NCBI GenBank assembly: GCA_937981765.1
Contig: CALJOM010000003.1
Span: forward strand, 1 to 64,000
Direction: 5' to 3'
From: an uncultured Bacteroidales bacterium
Lineage (GTDB): Bacteria > Bacteroidota > Bacteroidia > Bacteroidales > Salinivirgaceae
DNA length: 64,000 nt
This document shows, piece by piece, positions 26,941-36,559 of the stretch. Position numbers and translations under genes: made by a program. How positions within the stretch are numbered: position 1 is the first letter of the stretch; each line of letters starts with the position of its first letter. Below the pieces are notes generated by a model. That model was not told the DNA's origin. It was given only the letters and a program-made list of their open reading frames with translations, and made no database searches.

Positions 26941-26984
26941 TTTGTTTACACTACGGAAACTTTATATGTTTGCATAGTTTCCGT
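26941..26984 (+). promoter_or_regulatory. RND operon promoter with palindromic TetR-type operator
   Basis: TTTG (26941-26944), a 20-base spacer and TATGTTTG (26965-26972) form a near-perfect Bacteroidota promoter. The -7 box lies inside an inverted repeat with perfect 9-bp arms, ACGGAAACT (26953-26961) and AGTTTCCGT (26976-26984), separated by 14 bases. A dimeric repressor bound there would block RNA polymerase. The first gene of the operon encodes a TetR-type regulator starting at 27003, so autoregulation is the simplest reading. Confidence 0.75.
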
Positions 26985-27002
26985 GGTTTACAAATTTCAA
27001 TT

Positions 27003-27632
27003 ATGGAACAAGATAAGCACAGCGAGATTCTTAACCAGATTGCCGGTTTGTTCATGAGTTACGGCATACGTAACGTAAGCATGGATAATATTTCACAACA
27101 GCTCGGCATTTCAAAAAAAACACTCTATCAATGGTTCTCGAGCAAGGAAGTATTGATCGATAAAGTTATTGACAGGATGATTAGCAACGTTTCCGATAAA
27201 CCCCACTGTGCCGAATTTGAAAAATCGGCAGAAACAGCTATCGATGTTATTCTTGGAGTGATGAAAATTTTGGGAGAGCTGAGTAAATCACTAAATCCAA
27301 TCTTTTTCTGGGAGTTAAACAAATATTTTCCCGTGCAAGCTAAAAAGCTAAACGATTTTCGGGTAAATCACATAAAGAATAAAATTATCGAAAACCTGAA
27401 AAGAGGAATTTCTGAGGGGATCTACCGAAAAAACATAAATATTGATATTGTAGCACAACTCTATGTTAGTTGGATAGAAAACTTTCCGACAATTATTCAC
27501 AAGCCCGAACTAACCAGCTATTCCACAGATAAAATTTTGGAAGAAATCTACTGTTTCCATCTTCACGCGATTGTAAACAATAAAGGTCGTGAAATATTAA
27601 AGCAACGTTTCGATTCCGATTACGAAATTTAA
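27003..27632 (+). CDS. TetR/AcrR-family transcriptional regulator
   Basis: About 209 residues from the ATG at 27003, which lies after the promoter; the longer reading frame upstream runs through the operator and is rejected. The N-terminal HTH spans about residues 7-52, with GIRNVSMDNISQQLGISKKTLYQWFSSKE in the genome at about 18-46, a classic TetR HTH. The ligand-binding C-terminal domain is helical and variable. It heads an operon of outer-membrane channel, adaptor, RND pump and PII-like genes, and probably represses it through the palindrome at its promoter. The inducer is unknown. Confidence 0.93.
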   Translation: MEQDKHSEILNQIAGLFMSYGIRNVSMDNISQQLGISKKTLYQWFSSKEVLIDKVIDRMISNVSDKPHCAEFEKSAETAIDVILGVMKILGELSKSLNPIFFWELNKYFPVQAKKLNDFRVNHIKNKIIENLKRGISEGIYRKNINIDIVAQLYVSWIENFPTIIHKPELTSYSTDKILEEIYCFHLHAIVNNKGREILKQRFDSDYEI

Positions 27633-27650
27633 TCTATAAAACGCAACATT

Positions 27651-28976
27651 ATGAAGAGATTTTCATTAATCACCATTTTATTTCTGGCAATATTTGCCAA
27701 TGGATTTAGTCAGACTGAGCGAACATTAAGCCTCGACGAGGCAATTTCGACTGCCTTGACTGAAAACCGATCGTTACAGCTAGCTTCATTCGACCAGAGA
27801 ATTGCCTCGAAATCGAAATGGGAAACCATTACCAACTATCTGCCCAAGGTGAACTTTGAGGCTTCCTGGTTAGATAATTTAAAACTAAACACCGTTCTTC
27901 TTCCGGGCATTATGTTTGGTCAACCTCCCGGGACCTATATTCCGGTGCAGTTTGGTGTTCAATATCAAACCAGTTGGGGAATAAAAACACAGCAGGTTAT
28001 CTTTAGCGCACCTCTATTTATTGCCATACAAATGGCGGAAGAGGCTAAAAAGATATCGGAGTTGGGGTATGCACGTACTGAAAATGAAGTTCGTTCGACA
28101 GTAAAAACATTCTATACCTCTATCCTGGTTTTGGAAAAAACTCGCTCCATTATAGCCAAAAACATCGAAAACCTTCAGAAAGTAAAAGAAAAAACCAGAG
28201 CAATGTACGAAGTGGGAATGGCACAAAGCACCGATGTTGATCAACTTGATATAACCATTGCCGGACTTGAAAATTCGCGTTCGGGATTGGATAGAAATAT
28301 TCAGCTAACCTACAATATGCTTCGGTTCCATCTGGGGATGGATTCTACTGTAAATCTAAAACTTACAACAAGCATAGATCAAATGATTAATGAACAAGAG
28401 TTAGCACAGTTATTAGGAACTCAATTTAATGCCGATAATAACGTTGATGTGCAACTATTGAGAGAACAGGAAAGAATAGCAGAATTAAACCTTTTAAAAG
28501 AGAAGGCCGATATTCTCCCAACCATAGCCGGTTTTTACAATTATAACAAATCGGGACAAGGTAATCAGATGAGCGATCTTCGTTGGTTCCCCTCCTCGGT
28601 TGTTGGGCTATCGGTTTCTATTCCACTTTTTGCGGGAACACAAAACTATACACAAATTCAAAAAGCAAACATCTCTTTAGAAAAAACTCGATATAACACA
28701 GAAACCATAATTGAACAGCTTCTGATACAAGAACGTCAACTTAAATATAACCTCAAAAGCGCATACGAAAACTACTTGGCACAAAAGAAGAATATCGAAT
28801 TGGCAGAGCGAGTGTATCGAAACATTGAAGCCAGATATCTTCAGGGAGTTGTATCAAGCCTTAGCCTTACACAAGCTAATTCCGATTATTTAAAAGCTGA
28901 AAGCAATCTGGTTTCAGCGATGATGGAACTTGTTTCAGCAAAACATAACCTCGAAAAACTTTTATTTCAGAAATAA
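27651..28976 (+). CDS. TolC-family outer-membrane efflux channel
   Basis: Outer-membrane factor of a tripartite pump. 441 residues with a signal peptide (cleavage near ANGFSQ) and two OEP repeats of long coiled-coil helices: LSLDEAISTALTENRSLQLA near 26 and ELAERVYRNIEARYLQGVVSSLSLTQANSDYLKAESNLV in the genome toward the C-terminus. It lies 18 bases after the regulator and 23 before the adaptor. Confidence 0.93.
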   Translation: MKRFSLITILFLAIFANGFSQTERTLSLDEAISTALTENRSLQLASFDQRIASKSKWETITNYLPKVNFEASWLDNLKLNTVLLPGIMFGQPPGTYIPVQFGVQYQTSWGIKTQQVIFSAPLFIAIQMAEEAKKISELGYARTENEVRSTVKTFYTSILVLEKTRSIIAKNIENLQKVKEKTRAMYEVGMAQSTDVDQLDITIAGLENSRSGLDRNIQLTYNMLRFHLGMDSTVNLKLTTSIDQMINEQELAQLLGTQFNADNNVDVQLLREQERIAELNLLKEKADILPTIAGFYNYNKSGQGNQMSDLRWFPSSVVGLSVSIPLFAGTQNYTQIQKANISLEKTRYNTETIIEQLLIQERQLKYNLKSAYENYLAQKKNIELAERVYRNIEARYLQGVVSSLSLTQANSDYLKAESNLVSAMMELVSAKHNLEKLLFQK

Positions 28977-28999
28977 CAAAAATCTTAATTTATATCACC

Positions 29000-30040
29000 A
29001 TGAAAAATAAAATTTTCGCATTGGGAATTCTAATTTTGGCAGCAAGCTTTGGGTGCCAAACAAATGAACAAAAGTCATCAACTACTACGGCAGAGGGAAA
29101 AGCTCTGACTGTTAAAGCCATTACCCTTCAGAAAAAAACATTTGCCGATAAAATCGTACTTTCAGGCAGCGTGGAAAGTTGGGAAAAAATACACTTAGTT
29201 CCAACATCCCCCGGAAAAATTGAAAAGCTTTTGGTTGATATCAGTTCGAAGGTACAGGAAGGAGACCTTATAGCCGTAATGGACCAAACGCAGCTAACAA
29301 CTACAAAACTCCAGTTAGAGCAATTGGAAAAAGATTTTAAACGTATTGACTCGCTTGCAAAAGCAGGAGCTATTGCCCTTCAACAATACGAACAATTGAA
29401 AACCAACTACGAGGTAACTAAAAAAACGTATGCCTTCCTCGAGAAAAACGTTTTTCTGAAAAGTCCAATTTCCGGAATCGTTACCGAGAAATATTACAAC
29501 GAGGGAGAAATGTTCTCTGCAGCACCCAACACCAGGGTAGGCAAAGCAGCTCTTGTTGCTATTGAAAATCTTCAAACCATGAAATTGTTAGTGGATGTGC
29601 CAGAATCGCACTTTTCAAAAATCAACAAATCACTATCCGTATCGGTATATATTCAAGCCTTGGGTAAAACTTTCCCGGCACGCATATCGCTTATCTATCC
29701 CTCAATAGATCCTTTAAGCAAAACTTTTAAAATAGAGATTGCCATACAAAATAGTGCTATGGAAATAAAACCCGGAATGTTTGCCCGTGCAGAAATAACC
29801 TTAGGTGACAGGGAAGCATTAGCTGTTCCTCAAACAGCTCTTCTAAAACAACAAGGGAGTTCTCGTTACTATATTTATCGGTTAAACAATAACGTAGCAG
29901 AGCAAATCTTTATTGACTACAGAATAATCGACAATGAATACACCGAGGTTATCTCGGACAAACTCAACGAAAACGACACCATTATAACCGTTGGTATCGA
30001 AAAACTCGTTGATGGAGCAAAGGTAACGTTAGTTAACTAA
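29000..30040 (+). CDS. RND efflux periplasmic adaptor (membrane-fusion protein), lipoprotein
   Basis: Periplasmic adaptor linking pump and channel. 346 residues with lipobox AASFGC (Cys19), a barrel-sandwich (lipoyl-like) domain with KIEKLLVDISSKVQEGDLIAVMD near 75-97, a short alpha-hairpin (about 100-145), the second half-barrel KSPISGIVTEKYYNEGEMF near 155 and a beta-barrel with KPGMFARAEI near 255. It is smaller than AcrA-type adaptors, normal for Bacteroidota. Sits between the channel and pump genes. Confidence 0.93.
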   Translation: MKNKIFALGILILAASFGCQTNEQKSSTTTAEGKALTVKAITLQKKTFADKIVLSGSVESWEKIHLVPTSPGKIEKLLVDISSKVQEGDLIAVMDQTQLTTTKLQLEQLEKDFKRIDSLAKAGAIALQQYEQLKTNYEVTKKTYAFLEKNVFLKSPISGIVTEKYYNEGEMFSAAPNTRVGKAALVAIENLQTMKLLVDVPESHFSKINKSLSVSVYIQALGKTFPARISLIYPSIDPLSKTFKIEIAIQNSAMEIKPGMFARAEITLGDREALAVPQTALLKQQGSSRYYIYRLNNNVAEQIFIDYRIIDNEYTEVISDKLNENDTIITVGIEKLVDGAKVTLVN

Positions 30041-30059
30041 CCGAAAAAAAACTATTACC

Positions 30060-33000
30060 ATGAAAATATACGAATCGGCAGTTAAAAAACCCATCACAAC
30101 CCTGATGGTTTTTGTGGCCTTTTTTGTAGTAGGGCTATATTCACTTAGCCGCCTGGCCATTGACTACTTCCCCGAGATAGAATTCCCTGCCATTACGGTT
30201 CTGACAGTTTATCCCGGAGCTAACTCGGAAAACATTGAACAAAATATTACCAAACCATTAGAAGAACAACTCAATTCGCTCAATAACCTCAAAAAGTTAA
30301 CGTCACGTTCGAGCGATAATATTTCGGTTATTACCGTTGAGTTTGTGTATGGCTCAAACCTCGACGAAGCAGCTAACGATATCCGTAATATACTCGACCG
30401 GGTGACCCCATTACTCCCCGATGGCGTGGATCGGCCAACCATCCTTAAATTTTCAACATCTCAAATGCCTATACTTTTCTACGCAGTAACCGCAGATAAA
30501 AACTACGATGGATTGGGGAAAATTTTGGAGGAAAAGGTCATAAACCAATTAAACCGAATAGATGGGGTCGCCTCCGTATTTGCAATCGGAACCCCACAAA
30601 GAGCCGTTTACGTTGAATTCGACCCAAACGCATTAAATACTTACGGCATTACTTTGGATCAAATTGGGAATGTACTGAAAGCGGAAAACCTGAAACTTCC
30701 CATCGGTTCAGTAAAAACCAACGATTTAGAATACAAAATTTCATTAGAAAGTGAGTTCAAATCGTCGGAGCAAATTAAAAATATAACCATAGCATTCCAA
30801 GGTGGGAAAATTATCCGGCTGGAAGATATTTCTGTTGTCCGAGACACTTTGAAAGACCGCACAACCATTGAACGAATTAACAGCGGGAAAGGTATTCGAA
30901 TGCTAGTTATTAAGCAATCCGGGTCCAATACCGTAGAAGTTGCCGACAAAGTTAAAAAAGAACTGGAAAGGGTTAAACCCACATTACCCTCCGACATTCA
31001 GATCGAAACTATCTTTGACACTTCCAAAAATATCACCGGAGCAATTAACAATCTTAGCGAAACTATACTCTATGCCCTGCTCTTTGTTACGTTAGTAGTG
31101 ATGATTTTCCTTGGACGTTGGCGTCCATCGTTTATTGTATTAACCGTTATACCGATTTCGCTTGTTAGCGGATTGATTTATCTGTTTATTAGTGGCAACT
31201 CGCTAAATATCATTACATTATCGGCAATAACCATAGCGATAGGAATGGTGGTCGACGATGCCATCGTAGTTTTGGAAAACATTATCAAACATCTTGAGCG
31301 CGGAAGTACCCGACGTGAAGCAGCCATTTATGGCACCAATGAAGTTTGGGTGGCAGTTATAGCCACTACGGTAGTAATCGTTGCCGTGTTTATGCCCTTA
31401 ACACTTTTGGGCGGTTTTTCAGGAGCATTGTTTAAATCATTCGGATGGATTGTAAGTATAACTATTGTCGTATCCACAATAACGGCAATATCGTTTACCC
31501 CAATGGCAAGTTCAGTGCTGCTAAAATCAAAGGCATTTCAAACCAACGGAGATAAAAAGTCTTTGTGGGACAAATCCTTTGGAGCAACATTCGATAAACT
31601 TGATCAAAGGTATAAGAAATCGTTGCAATTTGTGCTTCGCCATAAGATATCAACCATGTTGGTCGCATTTGTGTTTTTTGTAATCTCAGTGCTATTACTT
31701 TCAAAAGTTGGCGCAGATTTTCTTCCACAACCCGATCAATCGATGTTAAGTGCAAAAATTGAACTTCAAACCGGCACTAAAGTGGAAAAAACAGAAGAGA
31801 CTATGAAGAAAATAGAAGTGATCTTGCATAAACTCTTTAAAGAAGATGTAGTAGCACATGCCATAAACGCAGGAGCTTCCGACCAAGCCTCTTTTATTTC
31901 AGCATTTAGTGCCAATGCATCCAACATCATGCAGGTTATGGTAAGATTCCGGGATCTGGATGTACGAAAAAGATCGGTTTTTGATATGGCCGATGAACTA
32001 AGAACAGTGCTCGATACCATGCCTGAGGTGATAAAATACGATATTTCTTTCAGTTCGGCAATGGGAGGAATGGGAAGCAACACTATAGATGTAAAGGTTT
32101 TTGGTTATAATCTTGATCAAACGTCAGCCTATGCACAGGATTTAGCAAGGAAATTAAAAGAAATAAAAGGCACCAAAGACATAAACCTAAATCAGGAAAG
32201 CGAAAAACCCGAACTTAAAATATTCCTTAACCGGGAGAAACTATCCCAAATGGGACTAAATTCCGCTATGGTAGGAGCTACCCTCAGAAATTATATAACC
32301 GGAATGACCGCTACAAAACTCAAAGAGGAAGGTAAGGAATACGATGTGATATTACGTTTGAACCAAGATATTCGTAATGATATTGGGTTATTTAAAAATA
32401 TTTCCTTCAGAACACCTACCGGTGGTCGGGTGTATTTAAAAGACATAGCAGATATTCAAATTATTGGTTCACCGCCAATAATTTTCCACGAAAACAAACA
32501 GCGGGTAGTAACAATTTCGGTTAAGCCACAAGGAAGAGCCCTGGCTTCAGTAGCTAAAGATATTGAAGCATTAGTGGCCAAAAACACACCGCCGGCCGGA
32601 GCCGATGTTGTTGTTGGTGGAGCATATCAAGAGCAACAAGAATCATTCTCCGACTTAATTCTGTTAATGCTAGTAGCCTCTATTCTAGTATATTTAACGA
32701 TGGCTGCGCAATTTGAGTCGTTTGTTATGCCAATAATAATCATGGCTGCCCTACCCTTTGCATTCTCAGGAGTTTTCTATGCACTATACCTAACCGGGAC
32801 TTCCTTAAGTGTAAATGCCCTATTGGGAATGTTTATGCTAATAGGTATTGCGGTGAAAAACTCAATCATTTTGGTTGACTTCACCAATCTCCTACGCGAC
32901 AGAGGCATGGCACTGTTTGATGCCTTGGTGGAAGCAGGCCGTTCAAGACTACGCCCGATTCTAATGACAGCTCTTACCACAATTCTTGGAATGTTACCCC

Positions 33001-33215
33001 TTGCTTTCAGCACCGGCGAAGGGTCAGAACAATGGGCACCGATAGGTATCAGCGTAATTGGAGGTTTGATTTTTTCAACTATTTTGTCCCTAATTGTCGT
33101 ACCAGTAGCATACTACCTTCTCATTCGTGCCGGAAGCCGCAGAAAACGCAGGCTTAAGCTAAAGAGTGAATTCCATTTCCTCGACAAAGTATTACCTGAA
33201 ACCAAAAACTCATAA
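30060..33215 (+). CDS. RND-family efflux pump, inner-membrane permease
   Basis: Proton-driven AcrB-type exporter, 1051 residues, 12 transmembrane helices with two large periplasmic loops. TM1 lies at about 12-32. The proton-relay aspartates Asp399-Asp400 sit in GMVVDDAIVVLENI of TM4, and the second half repeats the fold (GMFMLIGIAVKNSIILVDF near 925). The signature VYPGANSENIEQNITKPLEEQL lies near 50. The Asp pair fits drug/lipid (HAE-type) pumps more than heavy-metal pumps, but substrate is not determined. Third structural gene of the TetR-controlled operon. Confidence 0.95.
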   Translation: MKIYESAVKKPITTLMVFVAFFVVGLYSLSRLAIDYFPEIEFPAITVLTVYPGANSENIEQNITKPLEEQLNSLNNLKKLTSRSSDNISVITVEFVYGSNLDEAANDIRNILDRVTPLLPDGVDRPTILKFSTSQMPILFYAVTADKNYDGLGKILEEKVINQLNRIDGVASVFAIGTPQRAVYVEFDPNALNTYGITLDQIGNVLKAENLKLPIGSVKTNDLEYKISLESEFKSSEQIKNITIAFQGGKIIRLEDISVVRDTLKDRTTIERINSGKGIRMLVIKQSGSNTVEVADKVKKELERVKPTLPSDIQIETIFDTSKNITGAINNLSETILYALLFVTLVVMIFLGRWRPSFIVLTVIPISLVSGLIYLFISGNSLNIITLSAITIAIGMVVDDAIVVLENIIKHLERGSTRREAAIYGTNEVWVAVIATTVVIVAVFMPLTLLGGFSGALFKSFGWIVSITIVVSTITAISFTPMASSVLLKSKAFQTNGDKKSLWDKSFGATFDKLDQRYKKSLQFVLRHKISTMLVAFVFFVISVLLLSKVGADFLPQPDQSMLSAKIELQTGTKVEKTEETMKKIEVILHKLFKEDVVAHAINAGASDQASFISAFSANASNIMQVMVRFRDLDVRKRSVFDMADELRTVLDTMPEVIKYDISFSSAMGGMGSNTIDVKVFGYNLDQTSAYAQDLARKLKEIKGTKDINLNQESEKPELKIFLNREKLSQMGLNSAMVGATLRNYITGMTATKLKEEGKEYDVILRLNQDIRNDIGLFKNISFRTPTGGRVYLKDIADIQIIGSPPIIFHENKQRVVTISVKPQGRALASVAKDIEALVAKNTPPAGADVVVGGAYQEQQESFSDLILLMLVASILVYLTMAAQFESFVMPIIIMAALPFAFSGVFYALYLTGTSLSVNALLGMFMLIGIAVKNSIILVDFTNLLRDRGMALFDALVEAGRSRLRPILMTALTTILGMLPLAFSTGEGSEQWAPIGISVIGGLIFSTILSLIVVPVAYYLLIRAGSRRKRRLKLKSEFHFLDKVLPETKNS

Positions 33216-33225
33216 ACTCAAACCG

Positions 33226-33516
33226 ATGAAAGCTGTCTTAATTATTCATAACAAAGCGGTCAACGAGCAAATATTGTACATTTTGGAAAAGCTCGAAATT
33301 AAAGGCTTTACTAAGTGGGACACCGTTTACGGACAAGGATACAAGGGCGAACCGCGTATGGGTACACACACATGGCCGGAAGAAAACAGTGCCACGCTAT
33401 GTGTTGTTGATGACTCTAGAGTAGAAGCATTGAAAAATGCGTTGGCTTTCCTCGATAACGCCAACGAAGAAGTTGGGATTAAAGCCTTTATTTGGGAGGC
33501 TAACTATTTGTTTTAG
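33226..33516 (+). CDS. Small PII-like signalling protein
   Basis: 96 residues from the ATG at 33226, 10 bases after the pump stop. It has the ferredoxin-like beta-alpha-beta pattern of the PII superfamily: MKAVLIIHN first strand, helix VNEQILYILEKL, a T-loop-like segment (VYGQGYKGEPRMGTHTW) and the second half CVVDDSRVEALKNALAFLD. It lacks the TxxxGxG-type nucleotide motifs of true GlnB that I would expect. PII-like small proteins are known next to transporters, where they may gate activity or sense a ligand. Its place as last gene of an RND operon suggests a link to the pump; function is inferred. Confidence 0.7.
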   Translation: MKAVLIIHNKAVNEQILYILEKLEIKGFTKWDTVYGQGYKGEPRMGTHTWPEENSATLCVVDDSRVEALKNALAFLDNANEEVGIKAFIWEANYLF

Positions 33517-33537
33517 TTAAGATTATCCTATTAAACT

Positions 33538-33572
33538 CCGCTCAGAAGCTTACGTTACTGGGCGGTTTTTTT
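33538..33572 (+). terminator. Rho-independent terminator of the RND operon
   Basis: Stem CCGCTCAG/CTGGGCGG (8 bp, one G-T pair) with a 12-base loop is followed by seven T residues. Its right arm overlaps the last codons of the convergent EamA gene; it lacks a T tract on the minus strand, so it works in one direction. Confidence 0.88.
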
Positions 33573-34460
33573 ATCCAGAAAACCCGGTAGCATTAAACCT
33601 ACCATTACTGTAAAAATACCGCCAAACTTCCACCATGAAAGCCTTTCGTTGAGAATGAAATAAGCAAACACGGCAGTAAATACAGGAATAAGATACGCAA
33701 ACATATTTCCAACCGTTACACCCACTCTGCGTATTCCAATCACAAATAAGCTAAAAGCAGTATACGAAGCAAACACCGCCAGTTTAATCACCGCTTCATA
33801 CGATTGTAGGGAAAAAGGGATGGTTCGCCAATAGCTATATTCGATAAGAAAGAAAAAGGGGGCAAAATAGATAACAGAGAGAAGGTTCTGAAAAACCATA
33901 ACGGTAATGGTATTGTAATACTCCAGCACTTTGGTAAGCACTATAGAATATCCTAGAGCTGAAATTACAGCGCCAAACATTAAAGCAACCCCGATCCCAT
34001 TCGATGCTAAATCAGTACTATCGGAAACAACTACAATAGTAGCTCCAACAAACGAAACAATTATTCCGAAAATCCGAGTAATGTCAGTCGTTCGTTTCAA
34101 AAATATTGAAAGGGCCAACGGCGTAAGTAACGGAATCAGGGATATTATGATTGAAGCAATAGTAGGCGAAGTAAATTTCATTCCATGACTTTCAGCCATG
34201 AAGTATAGAAAAGGTTCAAAAAAGGCCAACAAGGCGAATAAGCCAAAATGTTTACGATGAATGTTTTGGAAATTTTTTAATAAAAATCCGGTAGCAATCA
34301 TTAACACAGTGGCTATAATCAACCGAAGAAAAATTACAGTAATTGGCCCAAAAAATAGATACGCCTGTTTATACCATATAAACGAAAGACTCCAGAAGAT
34401 CATTGCTCCGGCTAAAGAAGCATATGCCAGAAGGTTTTGATTTTTCACAATAGGAGACAA
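33555..34460 (-). CDS. EamA/DMT-family transporter
   Basis: Inner-membrane permease of the drug/metabolite transporter superfamily; the exported solute is unknown. 301 residues with ten predicted transmembrane segments in two EamA repeats (first about 10-145, second about 155-290), including ITVIFLRLIIATVLM near 38 and GNMFAYLIPVFTAVFAYFILNERLSW near 242. The frame opens right at the dxs stop with TTG (34460); a GTG four codons on (34448) is an alternative start. Coupled to dxs. Confidence 0.88.
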   Translation of the reverse strand: MSPIVKNQNLLAYASLAGAMIFWSLSFIWYKQAYLFFGPITVIFLRLIIATVLMIATGFLLKNFQNIHRKHFGLFALLAFFEPFLYFMAESHGMKFTSPTIASIIISLIPLLTPLALSIFLKRTTDITRIFGIIVSFVGATIVVVSDSTDLASNGIGVALMFGAVISALGYSIVLTKVLEYYNTITVMVFQNLLSVIYFAPFFFLIEYSYWRTIPFSLQSYEAVIKLAVFASYTAFSLFVIGIRRVGVTVGNMFAYLIPVFTAVFAYFILNERLSWWKFGGIFTVMVGLMLPGFLDKKTAQ

Positions 34461-36365
34461 TTAACGGGTAGGAATATTTTTGCGGGCAAAATTACGAACT
34501 TTTTCAATGATTGATTGGGTATCGAAACCGCATTCGCGATAGGATTCTTCGGGTGTAGCATGTTCAATAAATCGATCGGGAACGCCTAACCGTACAACGC
34601 TAGCTGTTGTGTATCCGTTGTCGGAAATAAATTCCAACACTGCCGAACCTAATCCTCCGATAATGGTTCCATCTTCAACGGTAATAATGAATTTATGATT
34701 TTTAACGGCATCGTGAAGCAATTCTTCATCGATAGGTTTTAAAAAACGCATGTCGTAATGAGATGGAAAAATCCCCTCCTTATTCAACTGCGTAATTGCT
34801 TCCTGAACAAAATTACCCGGATGACCAATGCTGATAATGGCAATATCCTTTCCCGCAACTAATTTTCTGCCTTTCCCTATGAGAAGCTGCTTAAAGGGAG
34901 TTTGCCACTGAACCATCACCCCCCTACCACGCGGGTATCGAATTACAAACGGCTTACCTCCAGGTAGCTGAGCTGTATACATTAGGTTTCGAAGCTCCTC
35001 CTCATTCATGGGAGCAGAAATAATTAAATTGGGAATGCATCGGAAATAGGCAAGGTCGTAAACTCCTTGATGTGTCGCTCCATCTTCTCCTACAATGCCT
35101 CCGCGATCTAAACACATTACAACCTGCAGATTTTGCAACGCTACATCATGAATCACCTGGTCGTAAGCCCTTTGCATAAATGTAGAGTAGATATTACAAA
35201 AGGGAATCATCCCTTCAGCTGCAAGGCCAGCGGAAAAGGTAACTGCGTGTTGTTCGGCAATGCCAACATCAAAGGCACGGTCGGGGAAAGATTCCATCAT
35301 AAAAGTCATAGAACAACCCGTGGGCATGGCAGGGGTAATTCCAATAATTTTAGGATTTTGCTTGGCAAGTTCGACCAAGGTTTTTCCAAAAACATCCTGA
35401 TATCTGGGCGGCGTGTTAGGTGAGTCAATCATAATACGTTCGCCGGTCTGCTTATCAAAAATACCTGGAGCATGCCATGTTGTGGGGTCTTTCTCCGCAC
35501 AAGCAAAGCCCTTCCCTTTCACGGTCTTTATATGAAGAAGTTTCGGGCCGGGGAGTTCTTTTAGGTCTTGTAAAACATCAACCATGTGAAGAACATCGTG
35601 CCCGTCGATGGGGCCAAAATATCGAAAATTCATGGCCTCGAAAAAATTCGATTGTCTAATCAGCAGCGATTTCAGGCTTGAATCTATTTTTCGGATAATA
35701 TCTCGTGTTTTAGGAGCTAAACGGTCAACTTTTCCCAATATATTCCAAACTTCGTCTTTAAGGCGATTGTAACTTCTCGATGTAGCAATGTCAACCAAAT
35801 ACTCCTTAAAAGCACCAACGTTAGGATCTATCGACATATTATTGTCGTTAAGAATCACGAGCAAATTGGTATTTAAGGTTCCACCGTGATTGAGCCCCTC
35901 CATAGCCATCCCACCGGTTAAGGCACCATCTCCAATAACAGCCACCACATGCCTATCGAGCATGCTATTGCTTTTAAAAGCTACGGCCATACCAAGAGCA
36001 GCAGAGATGCTAGTGGAGGAATGTCCAACCCCAAAGGCATCGTATTCGCTCTCCTCCCTTTTTGGAAAGCCGGAAATTCCTCCTTTTTTCCTATTTGTAT
36101 GGAAACGATCGCGGCGCCCGGTTAAAATCTTATGTCCGTAGGCCTGATGACCTACATCCCAAACCAATCTATCCTCTGGTGTATTAAACACATAGTGTAT
36201 GGCAACGGTAAGTTCAACGGTTCCAAGACTAGCACTAAAATGTCCCGGATTGGTTGATACCTGGTCGATTATAAATTGACGTAACTCGTCGCATACCCTG
36301 GGTAGATCTTCCTTTGGAATTTTCTTCAAATCTTTTGGACTATTTATGCGCCCCAATAAATCCAT
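34461..36365 (-). CDS. dxs: 1-deoxy-D-xylulose-5-phosphate synthase
   Basis: Thiamine-diphosphate enzyme joining pyruvate and glyceraldehyde-3-phosphate, the first step of the MEP isoprenoid pathway. 634 residues. TPP motif GDGALTGGMAMEGLNHGG...NDNNMSI (about 147-180), HFSASLGTVELT near 41, the pyrimidine-binding domain with GIAEQHAVTFSAGLA near 370 and HQGVYDLAYFR near 430 are all as expected. A -7 box lies 17-24 bases upstream. The MEP product feeds the polyprenyl synthase at 4.8 kb. Confidence 0.97.
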   Translation of the reverse strand: MDLLGRINSPKDLKKIPKEDLPRVCDELRQFIIDQVSTNPGHFSASLGTVELTVAIHYVFNTPEDRLVWDVGHQAYGHKILTGRRDRFHTNRKKGGISGFPKREESEYDAFGVGHSSTSISAALGMAVAFKSNSMLDRHVVAVIGDGALTGGMAMEGLNHGGTLNTNLLVILNDNNMSIDPNVGAFKEYLVDIATSRSYNRLKDEVWNILGKVDRLAPKTRDIIRKIDSSLKSLLIRQSNFFEAMNFRYFGPIDGHDVLHMVDVLQDLKELPGPKLLHIKTVKGKGFACAEKDPTTWHAPGIFDKQTGERIMIDSPNTPPRYQDVFGKTLVELAKQNPKIIGITPAMPTGCSMTFMMESFPDRAFDVGIAEQHAVTFSAGLAAEGMIPFCNIYSTFMQRAYDQVIHDVALQNLQVVMCLDRGGIVGEDGATHQGVYDLAYFRCIPNLIISAPMNEEELRNLMYTAQLPGGKPFVIRYPRGRGVMVQWQTPFKQLLIGKGRKLVAGKDIAIISIGHPGNFVQEAITQLNKEGIFPSHYDMRFLKPIDEELLHDAVKNHKFIITVEDGTIIGGLGSAVLEFISDNGYTTASVVRLGVPDRFIEHATPEESYRECGFDTQSIIEKVRNFARKNIPTR

Positions 36366-36381
36366 ACATGGTTATTTAATG

Positions 36382-36389
36382 CAAAAATA
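36382..36389 (-). promoter_or_regulatory. Promoter -7 box of dxs
   Basis: Minus-strand TATTTTTG matches TAnnTTTG, 17 bases before the dxs ATG. Confidence 0.6.
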
Positions 36390-36559
36390 CTACTCGCTCG
36401 AATTTTTCCCAACATTATAAATCGTTTCATTCGAAACGCAAATTTGATTAAAAAGTTTTCAATTCATCCGACTTAAATAAATAATTTTAGACACAGAGAG
36501 AATTAAATTGCTATATCAACGACACTAAAACGGGCCAATTTATTTTATGTCAACAAAAA

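Noticed and set aside
26970-27002. Longer N-terminus for the TetR regulator
   Set aside because: It would begin inside the -7 box and operator; the HTH protein starts naturally at 27003.
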